This document shows, piece by piece, positions 1 to 13,248 of a stretch of DNA of 64,000 bases. Positions within the stretch are counted from its first letter, which is position 1. Each line of letters begins with the position of its first letter. Position numbers and translations under genes: made by a program. Origin of the DNA: Nothopassalora personata (Eukaryota; Ascomycota; Dothideomycetes; Mycosphaerellales; Mycosphaerellaceae); the NCBI GenBank assembly GCA_033816765.1, contig CM066294.1:3224001-3288000 (forward strand). Direction: 5' to 3'. The notes below the pieces were generated by a model. That model was not told where the DNA came from. It saw nothing but the letters and a program-made list of their open reading frames with translations, and did no database searches.

Positions 1-960
1 ACATCTCTTAATCTAATGAAGCTTATTTCTATTATTATCTTATCTATAATACTATAGCTATAGACGAGTAATATACGTCCGTAATAGCTTACTTAAAAGC
101 GTAAGAGAAGCCTAATATTATATAAATAGCTAGGAAATATAGTATTAAGCGTACGAAGCTTAATAAGTTCTAGAACGGTAAGTAAGGAACGAAGCACTAG
201 TAATATAAAGAATAGCGATTATTAAACGATATATAAGAGAGAGAGCTATACTAATATATTACTACCCTTATAAGCTAGCCCTACTACTAATATTAATTAT
301 AATACGTAACTTCGTACGCGAGCTCTACGGTACTAAGCCTAGTAAGAATTAGGTCTGTAGGTTTAGAAATAGGTAGTCTTATACCTTAAATATAGCCTAT
401 CTTAGAGTATTAGATAAGGTATAGAAAAAAGCTAATAGGTACGTATCCTATACCTAGTACTACTTACTACTTAAGGAGTTAATTAATGAGTATAATATCT
501 AGCCTAAGAACATTACTAATATAGATAAGAAGGGCTTTATAATTAGAGTTCTATCTAAGGCTAAGAGGATATTTACTAAGGATATAGCTAAGTAAGGGAA
601 GTTAATAGAATACCTTTAAAATAGTAATAGACAGTAGGTTACTTATATAGTAGCTATATTAGCTAATAGGAAAAGCCTAGTACTTTACCTTATCTATAAG
701 GCTACTTCTAATAATCTATAAGATACCTAGGTTAATAATATAGATCCTTAGTAATATATAACCTTCTTTACGAGCTTACCTTTAGGTTAGATAAATAAAA
801 CGAGCTAGGCTATTAATAGCTTATAGAGGGCTATAATAGATATACTAAAAAGAAGGCTCGTAATAGCCGAAAATAGCGGCTCCTAATAGTTAATAGCTAT
901 AGCTAATACCTTACTATAAAGTTTATAAGTTAGACTCTAGAGTATAAGATAATAGTAGGT
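1..960 (+). pseudogene. Fot1/pogo-type (Tc1/mariner) transposase, RIP-degraded N-terminal half
   Basis: One reading frame, broken only by RIP-type TAG/TAA codons, resembles the front half of a Fot1/pogo DDE transposase. A stretch reading FVRELYGTKPSKN lies around 320-355. It is followed by an EYN-I-P-N-I motif and by NIDKKGFII around 510-545, the counterpart of the family signature N-x-DEKGF, which carries the first catalytic Asp. The Glu after that Asp reads Lys, as a G-to-A change would give. Members of this family cut and paste DNA through a DDE catalytic domain. The C-terminal half is not seen downstream, and the sequence loses similarity before the Copia LTR at 1277. The copy probably starts left of the window. 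It cannot encode a functional enzyme. Confidence 0.6.
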
Positions 961-1276
961 ATATATCTATCTTATTTAGTATATAGGCTATAGCTACTTA
1001 ATATAAGCGTGTTTACTTATAAGGGGCGAGCCCTTTATCTCTTAGTACTACCTATACCTATACGTCCGGATCGAAGTCCGGTACCTTTATTTTGGACTAC
1101 GTCCGACTTTCTCTTTCTTCTATAATAAACTTATTATATACTTTATAGAACTTTAGTATATACGTCGTTTATCCGTAATATTAAGTTCAATCTATTTAAA
1201 ATAACTAGGTATATACTATTAAAGAGACGGTATAAGTAATAGCGTCGCCGGTTAGCGAGAATTCTAAGGTAGGTAC
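961..1276. other. AT-rich degraded sequence, no gene seen
   Basis: This stretch joins the pogo relic to the Copia 5' LTR. It is strongly depleted of CpA and TpG and has no readable frame that I recognise. The last five bases, GGTAC (1272-1276), are one half of the target duplication of the Copia element. Confidence 0.6.
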
Positions 1277-1523
1277 TGTTAAGATGTAGCATCTTAAGGG
1301 GAGCTAACAGTTAGGTTGTAATCTAATAGCCTAAGGCATCTACGATGACTTAGCTTATCGGAAGACACCTTCTCTCCCCTTTAGCTTAGATAGACATCTA
1401 ACACAATTAACGCATTGGTTCCTAATATATTGCTGCATGCCCTATAGCTATTAGCTAGTTGAAGATTAATCTCTTACTCTACTCCGCTGCTAACTACGTA
1501 TCCTATTAGGTCTTAACTTAACA
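1277..1523 (+). repeat. 5' LTR of Copia-1
   Basis: This 247-bp LTR has 243 of 247 positions identical to 6971-7217. It begins TGTTAAGATG and ends TTAACA. The boundaries are fixed by the GGTAC target duplication on the left and by the primer-binding site directly after the last base. Confidence 0.92.
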
Positions 1524-1538
1524 GGTTATAAGCCCGGG
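1524..1538 (+). other. Primer-binding site of Copia-1 (half-tRNA type)
   Basis: The 15 bases directly after the 5' LTR start GGTTATAAGCCCGGG. They are complementary to the anticodon stem-loop of initiator tRNA-Met (GGGCTCATAACC) apart from one A where G is expected (TTATGAG to TTATAAG), a TpG-to-TpA change as RIP makes. Copia and Ty5-like elements are known to prime from an internal cleavage site of this tRNA. The second Copia element in the window has the same site at 37907-37926. Confidence 0.7.
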
Positions 1539-1979
1539 TTTATGTAGGAGTAAGAGCAACCTATATTAGTACAGGTTACTTGTATCCCTTGCTATTATAG
1601 CAGAAAACATCTAGGAAGTAGAAGTCTACCCTATCTATCCTATTAAGGAGCTTAGTTTAATACTAAGTAATAGGTAATCTAGAAAAGGTCTCTATACGGC
1701 TTACTATAAGCTAATACCTTAAAGACACTCTATAGGTAGAACTGCATCGAGATACTATTAAGAAGGACTTTAAGCAAGTCATTTAGAACTCTACTAGGAG
1801 AGATAGACCTATGTCCTAGCTCCGAGACTATACCGCTCTTTCTTTACCCTACTAAGTAGGCCTTAGTATCTACACCTACGAACCTTACTATTCTACACTA
1901 AAAGCCTTAGTAGGACCTAAGCTACGACTTTGAAGCATATACACCTTGTTTTATTATATTCAATTCATTATAGATTTAC

Positions 1980-4900
1980 ACTAAGAGAAAGGAGAAGAGA
2001 AGGGAACTAAAATCCCAATTCTTAGGAGAGACAACTAGAAGAGATAGTTCAACCTTTAGAGATACAAGATAGAGAGCTAGTCAGCATTCTTTGCAATTAA
2101 TAACCTGTTAGAAGTGTCATTTAACAACATTAAGGGCAAGAACCTAAAACTCTAGGAAGAGACTAAGATTAAAGAGATTCTTAATACACTAACATAGACA
2201 AAACAAAATGCAGCTTGCTGCTTTAGTATCCTAAGTAGGATTATAGAAGAAGATGAATTTAAGCTTAAGGGCTCTTACGAATCTAGAAAAGCTACTAAGA
2301 TATAGGTGCATCTCTAGAACAAGTATAGTTAGGTATTGCTAACCTATGCACATAAGCTCACAAAACAGTTTATAAACTTTAAGATAAGTAAAGAGTTCAC
2401 TATTAGATCTATATAGGCACACCTAGTGTCTCTTAGAAGGAGGATTACTAATGTTAACCTAGAGGGCTAGCACTATAGGAAAGCTAATATAAGAATAACC
2501 TAGCTTTTAAGCTCACTACTACCTAACTACTATATAGCTAGGGATACTATTATAGCTTAGCTAAAGATAGATTATAAAAGGACCTTAAAGATCCTTAAGG
2601 CTTAAGAGGCTAGATTAAATCCCTCTAAGGCTAAGTATAGTATAGTAGCTACCTAGGTTAGGCCCTTAGGTTAGGTAAGATTACTTTCCTACCTTCTCTA
2701 TAAGAAGGACCATCTTATTAAGGACTGCCCTAGTCTCTCTAAGGCAAAGAAGGTCCTTAGATCTTATTCCTAAGCACTATCCTCCTAGAATGTAACATAT
2801 GTTAAGAAGAGAAGATCTCTATTACTATCTTTAAGAAGAACACTAAGAGAGAAGTCCTCTATAGAGGAACTTAAGAAAATAGTAAAGAGACTTAGCTCTA
2901 ACATACTGTCACTCTAGAAGAACTAGGCCTAGTCTCCTTCCTCTAAAACAAGGAAGACTAGGAAAGGTTTCTCTACCTAAGAGCTACCTAACTTATGCAA
3001 CTTATTCTAGAAGACAATGTCTAATAATAATAAGTATAATGAAGTAGCTTACTCAACTACAGAAGTCTAAGGCAAGTTCCCCTTATTAGAGTAGTTACTT
3101 AATTCTTATACTTTATCCTATATAACTAACTAGAACTGCCTCTTTAGATCTATAACTCCCTTAACAAAGAAGAAATGGATCAAAGTAGGAGGTAGGCATT
3201 TATTAGCTACTTATATTAGGACTATAGAGATAAGTAGGAGATCTAGTAGGAAAGTTGTTTTAGAAGATGTTCTACTTATACCTAAGCTAGGGGTAAACCT
3301 AGTTTCTTAGAACTAGTTTAGTAAGCAGTTTAGTGTCTAACCTCCTTTATTTTCTCTTGTATCCCCCTCTAGCTAAACTGTTGTCTAGACAAGGCTTCTT
3401 AGGGGGGTTCTATTCATTAATAAGATTTCTCCTCTACTATAAGAAAGGGCACATTACTTATTATATGCACTACTAATGGAGAATGCCTTTGTAACTGCTA
3501 AATTAGAGACTGACCTAAAACAGTAGGAGCTTTAGTATAGAAGATTTGCACACTTTAGGAAGAACTTGCTCTAGAATCTTTATAAGGTAATAGACTTAAA
3601 AGAACCTATTCCTATTCCTAGGGATAGCTTCTACTAGTGCAGAGTGTGTTTAATAGTAAAGATAAAGAAGTACAAAGGTAAAGTTACTAAGAGAAGACCT
3701 AAAAGACTTGCCCTTGTATCTATTAATATATGTAGTCTACTGCTAACATTAAGGCTAGGGCTCAAATACTAGCTTAAGATTATTAACAACTTCTCTAGAA
3801 AAAAAGTGGACCTATCCTCTTAAGAAAAGAGAAGATACTCTAGTTACTCTCTAGAACTAGAAGATTAAGGCAGAGAGGAAATCATTAGCATAGTTAAAAG
3901 CAGTTAGGCTTAACAATGTAAGGGAACTTATTACATTAGTTAAGTAGTAGGAGAAGGATTTAGGAATTAGGCTAGAGCATACTAAGGCATATAACTCGCT
4001 CTAAAATAGACTAGTTAAAAGGTCAATACAAACCTTAGAAGACTCTATAAGGGCAATGCTTAAAGAGGCTAAGATGCCAATTGAATTCTAGCCTAAAGTA
4101 CTAGAAGCCTAAACCTATATAAGGAACAAACTACTAAATGGTCTAGACTATAATAGGTTCAAGGTTTTACTAGATAAAGCCTTTAATAGTATTAAGCCAA
4201 CTATTAACCATTTAAAGGTTTAGGGATGCAAAGCTATTATCTATATAGACACAAGATCCCAGCCTTAATAGGCAAGAAGTAATAAACTAATGAATAGAGG
4301 TAAAGAAGCAGTGTTTATTAGATACGTTAAAAACATAGCTAAGGCCTAGCTCTTTTAGGAACTAGACATAAAAGCTATTAAAATAACATATATATATATA
4401 GACTTCTTTAAGGACCAACCTAGAGGTGATATAGATCTCAATGTTACAAAATTGAATCTATTAAGCAATGCACCAGCTAGGAGACCCTTAGGGAGGCTAA
4501 GGAAGGACATATCCTTAGAGTAACCTGTTCACCATTTAATTATTTAGTAGAGCAGCCTAGTAACAGCCTAGCTAAGAAAGCTGTTTGTACAACTTCCCTA
4601 GCCTCTAAAGAATATAGGGGAATTTTAGAAAATCGATAAGCTAATTAAGATAAGCTTACTAGATCTCTAGGAAAAGAATGTCACTAGGATACAAGTAACT
4701 ACTCTTAGATTATCCCTTAGTAAGAGGAGGGCTAACTATAATATTAAGGGCTATAAATAGAAACAGAAAGCCCTGAGATCTATAGTCCCTATACCTAAAC
4801 TAGCTACTAAAGTGGGAGAAGCAATAGACCCCTTAGAGAACCTTGCTACTTACTACTAGGCTTTCTTTACAGCTATACAATTAGTAGATGATTTAGTACT

Positions 4901-6970
4901 ATAGGATAGTAAATTCCTAGAAGAAGTTAAGGAGATAGCCTTTATAGTAACTATAGAAGTTATTATATATAAGTAAGAGATCCTAATTCTAAAGTCCTAT
5001 AAGGATGCTATAAATAACAAGAAATAGGGACACCTTTAGAAGGAAGCAATCTAGAAGGAGCTAGATGCTCTATAGAGCAACAACACCTAGGAGAATGCTA
5101 TTCTACTAAAAGGAGCAAACTTAGTTACGTTAAGATAGGTCTTTAATGTTAAAAGAAGCATTAGTAGAGCTATTAAAAAGTTTAACGCTAGGCTAGTTAT
5201 AAGGGGCTTTTTATAGAAGTTTAGTGTTAACTTTATAGAGACATTTGCGCCTATAGTTAGATAGGACACCCTTAGGGTATTTATAGCTATTATATGTAAG
5301 AAGGATCTCTATCTTTACTAAGTAGATATGAACAATGCGTTTATAGAAAGCACCCTCTATAAAGACATCTTTATATTACTACTACTAGGAGTTAAGCTTC
5401 TACTAAACATAGTGTTTAAGATCCTTAAAAGCTTATATAGACTTAAGCAAGCAGCTAGAGATTAGAATCAACTCTATATATTAAAGCTTAGAGAGATTAG
5501 ATTTACACAGTTAGAGGTAGATCTATACCTACTTATTTATAAGGAAAAAGAGATTATAATTCTTATATATGTAGATAACATTCTAATTGCTATACTAAAG
5601 TTAATAGATGTTCTCTAGTTCAAAAGAGAACTTAGCAAAGTCTTTAAGATTAAAGATCTTAGTAAACCTAAAAAGATCCTTAGTATAAGAGTCATAAGGG
5701 ACAGGAGGAGAGGAATCCTAAAACTTAACTAGGGACACTTTGTTAGGGACAACCTTACTAAGATAGGGATAAACTATAAGAAGGCAGCACCTATACACTT
5801 ACCTATAGACAGCTATAAGGCTCTTAAACCTTTAAGCCACATAGATGAGAGGTGTGACAAGGTAGAGTACTAAAGTATTAATAGTACATAGATATAGCTA
5901 GCAATAATTACAAGGCTAGACATTGCTTTTGCCCTAGGAAGGATAAGCTTATTTATAAGTGACCTATCCGCCCACTATATAAAGGCTTTAAAGAAGATTA
6001 CAAGATATCTAAGGTTATATCTGTTAGGAACCGCTGTACGTTATCACAACATGGGCTTGGATCTTTGCAGTGATGTCTCTCTCGTTGTGAAGGTAGTGAA
6101 TCCAAACAGTATATGGTGTATACTTGAAATGAGTTGAGCACGAGGCTCCTATCTACTTGCAAAAGAGCGTCGTCTATATAGTGCCGTGTCTTGGCGTGAT
6201 CTTTCCTGCTCTCTCTGCTCTCTCTGCTCTCTCGAGAGAGCACCCGAGAGCACTGAGAGCACTCTGCATATCGGGTGCATCCGCTGGTCTGCTGGCATCG
6301 ATTGGTTGGCTACGGGCTTCCCCAGACCGATCCGTAACAATATCCTAATCTTAGCCTTATCTTCTCTAGGCATAGAGAAGGATGCCTAGTTAGATACTAT
6401 AACTCTAATTATACAATAGACAAAGCAGACAGAGTCTCTATCCTTAGGTATGTCTTCTTCCTCTATAGGGCACTAGTCTCCTAGATGAGTAAGAAGTAAA
6501 AGTCTGTAGCAATATCCATAATAGAAGCTAAATACATAGCTATAAATGCATATATAAAGCAATCCTAATTCCTAGCTTCACTGCTAAGGGAGATAGACTA
6601 TCTAGAGTTAGTAGGAGACTGTTCCTATTAACTAAGGATTACTAGAAACTAGGAGACTATATTAAGCTTAAGACTAGTCTAATTAAGAGGTAACAACTAA
6701 GCTGCCCTTACCCTAGTGAGGGATGCACATGTTTATAACAAGTTAAAGCACATTAACATTGCCTACAATGCTGTTAGGAAACTTTAGTAGAGAAGGCTTA
6801 TTACTGTTAAGTACACCCTAACATCTAAGATAGTTATAGATAGGTTTATAAAGCTAAAGACTAGTCTACACTTCTAGAGGTTTATAAGCTAGCTTAACCT
6901 ATTATAGAGGTCTAAATACTACTAATAGGAGAAGAGTAGACTATAACCTCCTATATAAGATAAGTAGGAG
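1980..6970 (+). pseudogene. Copia-1 gag-pol polyprotein remnant
   Basis: Domains in order: a gag-like region; a zinc-knuckle remnant near 2690-2760 (reading KKDHLIKDCPSLSK, first cysteines lost); protease and integrase regions near 3100-4400; Copia reverse transcriptase near 5250-5620 (QVDMNNAFIES, then SLYRLKQAARD, then ILIYVDN for the catalytic YVDD); and RNase H near 6490-6620 (reading SIIEAKYIAI, the family's S-T-x-EA-E-Y-x-A-L motif). Dozens of stops, nearly all TAG, come from CAG or TGG codons. The solo LTR at 6022-6339 splits it between reverse transcriptase and RNase H. The second catalytic Asp of YVDD reads Asn (G to A). Confidence 0.8.
6022..6339. mobile_element. Nested solo LTR with ATATC target duplication, not RIPped
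   Basis: This 318-bp insert starts TGTTAGGAAC and ends TCCGTAACA. It is flanked by the duplication ATATC (6017-6021 and 6340-6344). Its base composition contrasts sharply with the host Copia: it is GC-balanced and keeps CpA and TpG. It has no internal coding region, so it is the product of LTR-LTR recombination. It holds an imperfect hairpin of CTCTCTG and GAGAGC units near 6206-6266. Short frames across it, such as an 81-codon one on the minus strand, are not genes. Confidence 0.85.
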
Positions 6971-7217
6971 TGTTAAGATGTAGCATCTTAAGGGGAGCTA
7001 ATAGTTAGGTTGTGATCTAATAGCCTAAGGCATCTACGATGACTTAGCTTATCGGAAGACACCTTCTCTCCCCTTTAGCTTAGATAGACATCTAACACAA
7101 TTAACGCATTGGTTCCTAATATATTGCTGCATGCCCTATAGCTATTAGCTAGTTGAAGATTAATCTCTTACTCCACTCCGCTACTAACTACGTATCCTAT
7201 TAGGTCTTAACTTAACA
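6971..7217 (+). repeat. 3' LTR of Copia-1
   Basis: This is the matching copy of 1277-1523. The duplication GGTAC follows at 7218-7222. The four differences between the pair run in both directions, so each LTR has taken light RIP damage since insertion. Confidence 0.92.
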
Positions 7218-7362
7218 GGTACCTTAAATAAGAGCTTTTAGCTTATACTCTAATAACTATACTAGTAATAAAAAGAAACATAGGCCGAATTAATTACGAC
7301 GCGAGCCGCTATAAAAGATTTAGAAGACGCTCGACGATAATCGATACCTATAGTATCCCCGC

Positions 7363-7735
7363 TATTACGGCATAATTCCTATAGACCCTAGAATCGCGAT
7401 AACGAAATAAGCACGTAACTTATCCTACCTAAGCGCTTAGACTTAGGGCAATTAGACTGCTTATGCTTAGACTAATTAGGCTGCTTATGCTTAGAATAAT
7501 TAGACTAATTACCGAGATCTACGAATCTCCTTTATATTTAGGAACGCTAAGAATCCCTTATAGTTTCGATACGTTTAACTTACTGTTTAATATTACTGTT
7601 TAGAATATACTATAACCTAACCTCTACCTCGCTACTGCTTAGTCTTTATAAGACAAGACAGCTATTGCTTTATTACTCTCCCTTAACTTCCTATCGGCCC
7701 GAGAACAAACCCGATTAAGCTTGTCTTATTAACTT
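7363..7735 (+). repeat. 5' LTR of the chromovirus (approximate)
   Basis: The start is placed at TATTACGG (7363), by analogy with TGTTACGG at 13868, and the end near GTAATA. The clearest shared block (GGAACGCTAAGAA and onward) begins near 7540 here and 14062 in the other LTR. The right edge could be off by some tens of bases. Confidence 0.5.
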
Positions 7736-7939
7736 GTAATATTATTAGGTTATACTAAACCTAATAGCTTTAAACGCCCTCTACGATAGGAGACCGATAG
7801 AGTAAACGGGGAACACCCGCCCCTAGTAAAGTAAGTAGAGCCCGACGACCTTAGACCGTAAACGATGCTATTAATGCCTTAGCTACTTATGTAGGTAGCG
7901 ACACCCTTAAGGTTAGTAAGCTAGAATACTACTATAGCG

Positions 7940-8556
7940 ACCGAGACAAGTTCGACACTTAGGTCTCTTAGATAGATATATACTTCTTATTTAACTCTAT
8001 GCCTAAGAACCTTAAGCCTATCTTTACTACTACCTTCTTAAGAGGACGAGTATAGCATTAGGTTAAACTATTCCTTAGGAAATACCTAGACAGCAACGGA
8101 GAAGACAATGCTGACGGAATCTTTAGGTTATATAACTATCTTAAGCATACTATAAAGAGCGTCTTTAGTGTCTCTATCAAGATTGCTACTGCCGTTTATG
8201 TTATTTAGCATTTAACCTAGAAGATATCTACTGCCAAATATGCTACTAAATTCTAGGAATACGCGTAACTTACCGATTAGGACGATAAAGCACTTTAAGT
8301 TATGTACCGAAGAGGACTAAAGGAGCATATTAAGGACGAGTTAATAAGGGACGGTCGGAAGATCGATAGCTTAGGCGGCCTCGTTAGAGTTACGATCGAT
8401 CTTAACGATAAGCTCTACGAGAGAGCTATAGAACGACGATACGACTCTAAGATATCCGGAAAGGCTAGATATATACTAGGCTACGATAACCGTAGTAAAG
8501 GCTTCTACGACAACTATAACAGTAAGCCTAGGAACAAACCGTACTACGGACTATAG
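7940..8556 (+). pseudogene. Chromovirus Gag (retrotransposon gag domain) remnant
   Basis: The frame reads through the capsid-like region of Gypsy Gag with RIP stops. The last 84 codons are still open (8302-8556) and include RRGLKEHIKDELIRDGR and ERAIERRYDS. These match the end of the retrotransposon gag domain, where a conserved F-x-x-GL-x-x-x-x-KDEL block is followed by an I-x-x-D-x-x-x-x-ER motif. Gag forms the virus-like particle in which reverse transcription occurs. The copy is not functional. Confidence 0.7.
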
Positions 8557-9839
8557 CTAATAGAACTCGACGTTACCGAGAAAGGTCGTAAGATTAGGAA
8601 TAGTAACGGGAATAGAGTATCCTAGAGTTTAAAAGAAACACAAACTTACTACGGATATAGTAAACCTAGCTACCTAGTAAGGAACTACCGCGGTAAGAAT
8701 ATAGTACGCCGCGAACAGTTTAATATAATGCAACCCCGAACTAGTAAATCTAAGAGTAGCGTTAGATCTCGAAGAGATACTAACTATACTCGGAGAGTAG
8801 GGGAGAGAGCTAGTAATAGAAGCACGACGCCTCTCCTAGACCCCTTAGAAGGACGAGGAGGATACTATAGGTAATAAATAGTAGTTATTCTATTTAATAC
8901 GAAGAACTAACTACGACAGTTTAATATAATAGTACGAAGAGTTAACTACGAGATTGAATCTAAATCTCGAAATGGTTATAGAAGCCTTTATTAGCGATGC
9001 TATTACTAAGACTCGTATTAGGTTTACTACGCCGTAAAATCAGGCGTAGGGTATTAGCCTTAGTAACTAAGAGGAACCCTAGGAGTAACGTATAGGCAAA
9101 ACGCTACGCTCCGAGAAGTAGACATTGACGAATCCTACTTTAACGATAATAGAAGCGATAAAGGAAACTAAGACCTAGGATAGAACGGATCGTAGTTACC
9201 GGAACTATAGGAAGAAAGTTAAGAAACTACCGGGCTAGATACTATCGAGGAAGATTAGGATCCGGAAGAATTAAGCGAAGAAGATTCCTCGGAAGGAGAA
9301 GAGAGCGACACTAACGACGATAATAAATAACTAACCTTTACGATTAATACACCTAAGAAATTATATAATATAATCGTATACCTATAAAGAAGGCACGAAG
9401 AATTCCTACCTAAGATAGGCGGACGAAGAATGCTACACTCTATTAAGTTCAATAAGATACTCGACATCCTACGAGGTATAGCCTAGGGATACCCACTTAT
9501 AGAAACGACCGAGAATCTAGTAACCGCTATTATAGAACGACTACCGATAGGAAGCCGAATAATAGGTACCGGATACCTTATACCGTTAGGAATATTCGTA
9601 CTAAACGAATTGCGAAACATAGTATAGTACGTACGCGTACTCTACTTAGGAACGTAGAAGATCTAGGAACGCTAACAAATATAGGTATAGACATAGAAAG
9701 GCTCGCGCTAGGTTTAAGCGGAGGCCTCGAGACACGAAGTACAACGTTCTATATACGAATAGGGAAAAGGATTAACTCCCTAGGAATAAGCGACCGAAGG
9801 GAGTTATACGACATAGAAAAGACTTAAGTTTTACTAACG

Positions 9840-12800
9840 ATAATAGTGTTTCGAACTAAGATTATCGTTAACGGGCACAAGATAGACGCTATAATAGATT
9901 CCGGAGCAAGCGGGAACTTTACCTCCGAATTATTTGTTATAAGACATAGGATCGCTACCTATAAGAAGAAAGAGGGTTATAAATTAATCGTAGTAGACGG
10001 ATTATCCTTACCTAGTATAGAGCGCGAGACGATACCGCTACTACTTACTATCTAACGGTACTACGAGGAGATTATCTTAGATGTTACTAATATAGCTAGT
10101 TATAACATCGTACTAGGTATACCTTAGTTAAGAAAGTACAATCTAGTAATTGACTAGAGAAGAGGAGTACTTATATTTAGGGAATGCGACTACGTTATCG
10201 ACATTTAGCCTATATAGCTGTAGCGTTCGCTAGTAGATAAGGTAAAGAGACAGCTAAATAGGATATAGCTTATACCGACTAGAAGGATAGAAGAACTACC
10301 TTCGACCGGGATAGACACTAGCGTAAGGCCGCCGGGTTACGAAGTTACTAGTAGTAATAGAAGTAACGCACTATCGAAGGATACTAACGTCTTAGAGTTA
10401 AGTATTCCTAAGGAGTATCGTAAGTAGTCGCGACTCTTTAAAGAGGAAAGAGGTAAGGATACCTTACCTAAGTACTAACTATAGGATTATAAGATAAACA
10501 TTTAGCTAGGGAAAGAGCCTCTATAGGGACCCCTATATTAAATGTCTAAGAAAGAGCTATAGACCCTACGAGAATAGCTAAAGGAGAAGCTAGCTAAAGG
10601 ATAGATAAGAAGATCTACCTTACGTATAGGAACTCTTTATATGTTCGTTCTAAAAGCAAACGGGAAGTTACGACTCGTATAAGACTATAGGAAGTTAAAC
10701 GAGATTACAATTAAGAACCGATACCCGCTACCTAACATTGAAGAAGCGTAAGATAGATTAACCAGATTAGACTAGTATACGAAGATTAACCTACGAGATG
10801 CCTTCTACGCTATACGGATAGTAGAAGAAGAAGAATAGAAAACCGCTTTTAGAAAAAGATACGGACTTTACGAATTCTTAGTTATACTAATAGGGTTAAC
10901 TAACGTATCCGTATCCTATTAGGACCTTGTTAACGAAACACTTAGAGACCTACTCGACGTATGCGTTATCGCTTATATAGACGACATATTAGTCTACACG
11001 AAAGGATCCCTTTAGAATTATATAAAGCAAGTCTAGGACGTATTCGCACGACTTACGCGTTTAGGATTTAAGACAGTACCCGAGAAATGCAAATTCTATA
11101 AGAAAGAAGTTAAATTCTTAGGCTTTATTATTAGTACTATAGGGATAACGATCGACCCTACGAAGACATAGTTAATTAGAGAATAGCTAGAACTAAAAAC
11201 AGTTAAGGACGTATAATTATTCCTTAGACTAGCGAACTATAACCGGAAATTCATTAAGGACTACGTAAAGATAACAGCACTAATAACGATGCTTATAAGA
11301 AAAGACGTTACCTAGAAATAGGGAAAGGAACAGATTAAAGCGTTTAAGAAACTTAAGGAACAATACGCTTTAGCCCCTACGCTTTGACTATTCGATAGTA
11401 GTAAGGAAGTCTACATCGAGACCGATGCGTCTAATATAGTAATAGGCGCGTGTCTAATATAGATACACGATAGGTAGAGACACCTAGTAGCCTATTATTC
11501 CCGGAAAATAACTATAGTAGAATAGAACTACGACATCTATAATAAAGAGCTTCTAGCTATTATTACTACTATGTAACATTAGAGAGTATATATCGAGGGC
11601 CTACCGAAGTTAACGATTCTTTCTAACTATAAGAATCTTACGTACTTTACGACGACGAAAGAACTTACCCGAAGGTAAGCCCGCTAGTCGGAGCTACTAG
11701 GGTAATATAAGTTCGAAATTAAATATACTCTAGGAAGAGAGAACGGCCGCGCCGACGCACTAAGTCGAAGAAGCGACTATATAGAAGGAAAAGAACTAGT
11801 ATAACATAAAATATTAAAGACAAACCCCGACGGAAGTCTTAGTACTAACACTAGAGAATTTAATAACATCGTACGGATATTAGACGACAAGGACGAACAA
11901 TTCCCTACATCGTAAGGAAAATACTAAGTACCGAAGAATCGAGAAGAAGAATATATGCGATAACATTACGACGGACTAACTTACGGACACCCTAGAACTT
12001 TAAAGACAATAGACCTAATATAGCGTAGCTTCTCATTTCTATAGATAAGACTTAAGGTGTTACGCTACATTAAACAATGCGTACACTACTAACGAAATAA
12101 GGCTACGAGACATGTAAAATACGGTTACCTATAGTTTAGGACACTACCGATAAAACTATGGGACGAAGTTATAATAGACTTTATTACGAAACTCCTACCG
12201 TTAAGAGATTAAGTTACGAAACAACTATACGACATAATACTAGTTATGGTTAATAGACTTACGAAATACGCACACTTCATTCCTACATCGGAAACGTACA
12301 ATGTAGAGTAGCTCGGATACCTCGTACTAGATAGACTTATCCGATACTACCGATTTTCCTAAGCGTTTATAACGGATAGAGACAAGTTATTTATATTAAA
12401 TTACTAGAGGACGCTTATAGGAACAATCGGAATTAAACATAAGCTATTAACAGCATATTATCCGGAAATAGACGGACAAACCGAAAGGATAAATTAAACG
12501 CTAGAACAATACCTACGACACTACATTAATTATGCATAAGACAACTGGGTTTCATTACTACTAATAGCGTAGATTACACTAAATAACTACAAATTAGAGA
12601 CAACTTTAACGACACCATTTTATGCGAACTTTAGTAAAGATCCTAACCTATTTAGAACACCTAGATCTTACCTATAAGCCGAAAGAGTAATCGTAACGAC
12701 GGATACTCTTAAGGAAGTACATAAATAAACACGTAAGGCGATCGAAGATGCATAATAAAAACTGTCTTAACGACGGTAGGACATAAGAAAAATGGCACCT

Positions 12801-13200
12801 CTACTAAAAGAGGGGGATAAGGTCTATCTCCTTATAAAAAACTTAAGAACGAGAAGATAGACTAAGAAACTAGATCACGTTAAGGTCGGACTATTTTTTA
12901 TCGATAGAGTTATAGGACTAGTCAACTACCGCCTACGACTACTACTAGACGCTAAAATCCACCTAGTCTTCTACATCTCTAAGCTAGAACTAGTAGACGC
13001 CGAAACACCTTACTAGGAAAGCTTCCATTTCGAGCCGGAAGTAGAAAACGAATTCGAAGTCGAAAAGATCCTAGATAAGAAAGGTTAGCAATACCTTGTT
13101 AAGTAGAAAGAATACGACGATTTAGAAAATACCTAGGAACTAAAGGCGAACCTTACGAATTGCCGCTAGCTACTAAAAGATTTCTACTACCGCTAAGTAG
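9840..13200 (+). pseudogene. Chromovirus Pol remnant: protease, RT, RNase H, integrase, chromodomain
   Basis: A pepsin-like protease segment (9846-10055) keeps the D-S-G-A active-site motif (IIDSGASGNFT). Reverse transcriptase follows at about 10560-11180, with RLVxDYRKLNEITIKNRYPLP and the catalytic box YIDDILVY intact near 10975. RNase H is at about 11380-11780 and integrase at about 11950-12700. At about 13050-13190 there is a chromodomain (VEKILDKKG, then YLVK-x-KEYDD, then NTxELKANLTN). Chromodomains direct integration to heterochromatin, which fits this setting. Stops are almost all TAG. Confidence 0.82.
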
Positions 13201-13248
13201 CGGGAGCGCGCCGTTAACCGGTTCCGCTACTATACTATTAAGAAGACC

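Larger units (their letters stand above)
1277..7217 (+). mobile_element. Ty1/Copia LTR retrotransposon (Copia-1), RIP-degraded, with target duplication
   Basis: Two 247-bp direct LTRs (1277-1523 and 6971-7217) start with TGTTAAG and end with TTAACA. They are flanked by the 5-bp duplication GGTAC (1272-1276 and 7218-7222), so both ends are exact. The LTRs differ at four positions, all C/T or G/A changes in CpA or TpG context. Inside lie a primer-binding site, a gag-like region with a decayed zinc knuckle, integrase, reverse transcriptase and RNase H, in the Copia order. A purine-rich tract (AAGATAAGTAGGAG) sits directly before the 3' LTR. A different, un-RIPped solo LTR is nested at 6022-6339. 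Confidence 0.9.

Noticed and set aside
6149..6389. Short frames rich in Ala-Leu-Ser or Arg-Glu repeats on both strands
   Set aside because: They are translations of the CTCTCTG/GAGAGC hairpin inside the solo LTR.
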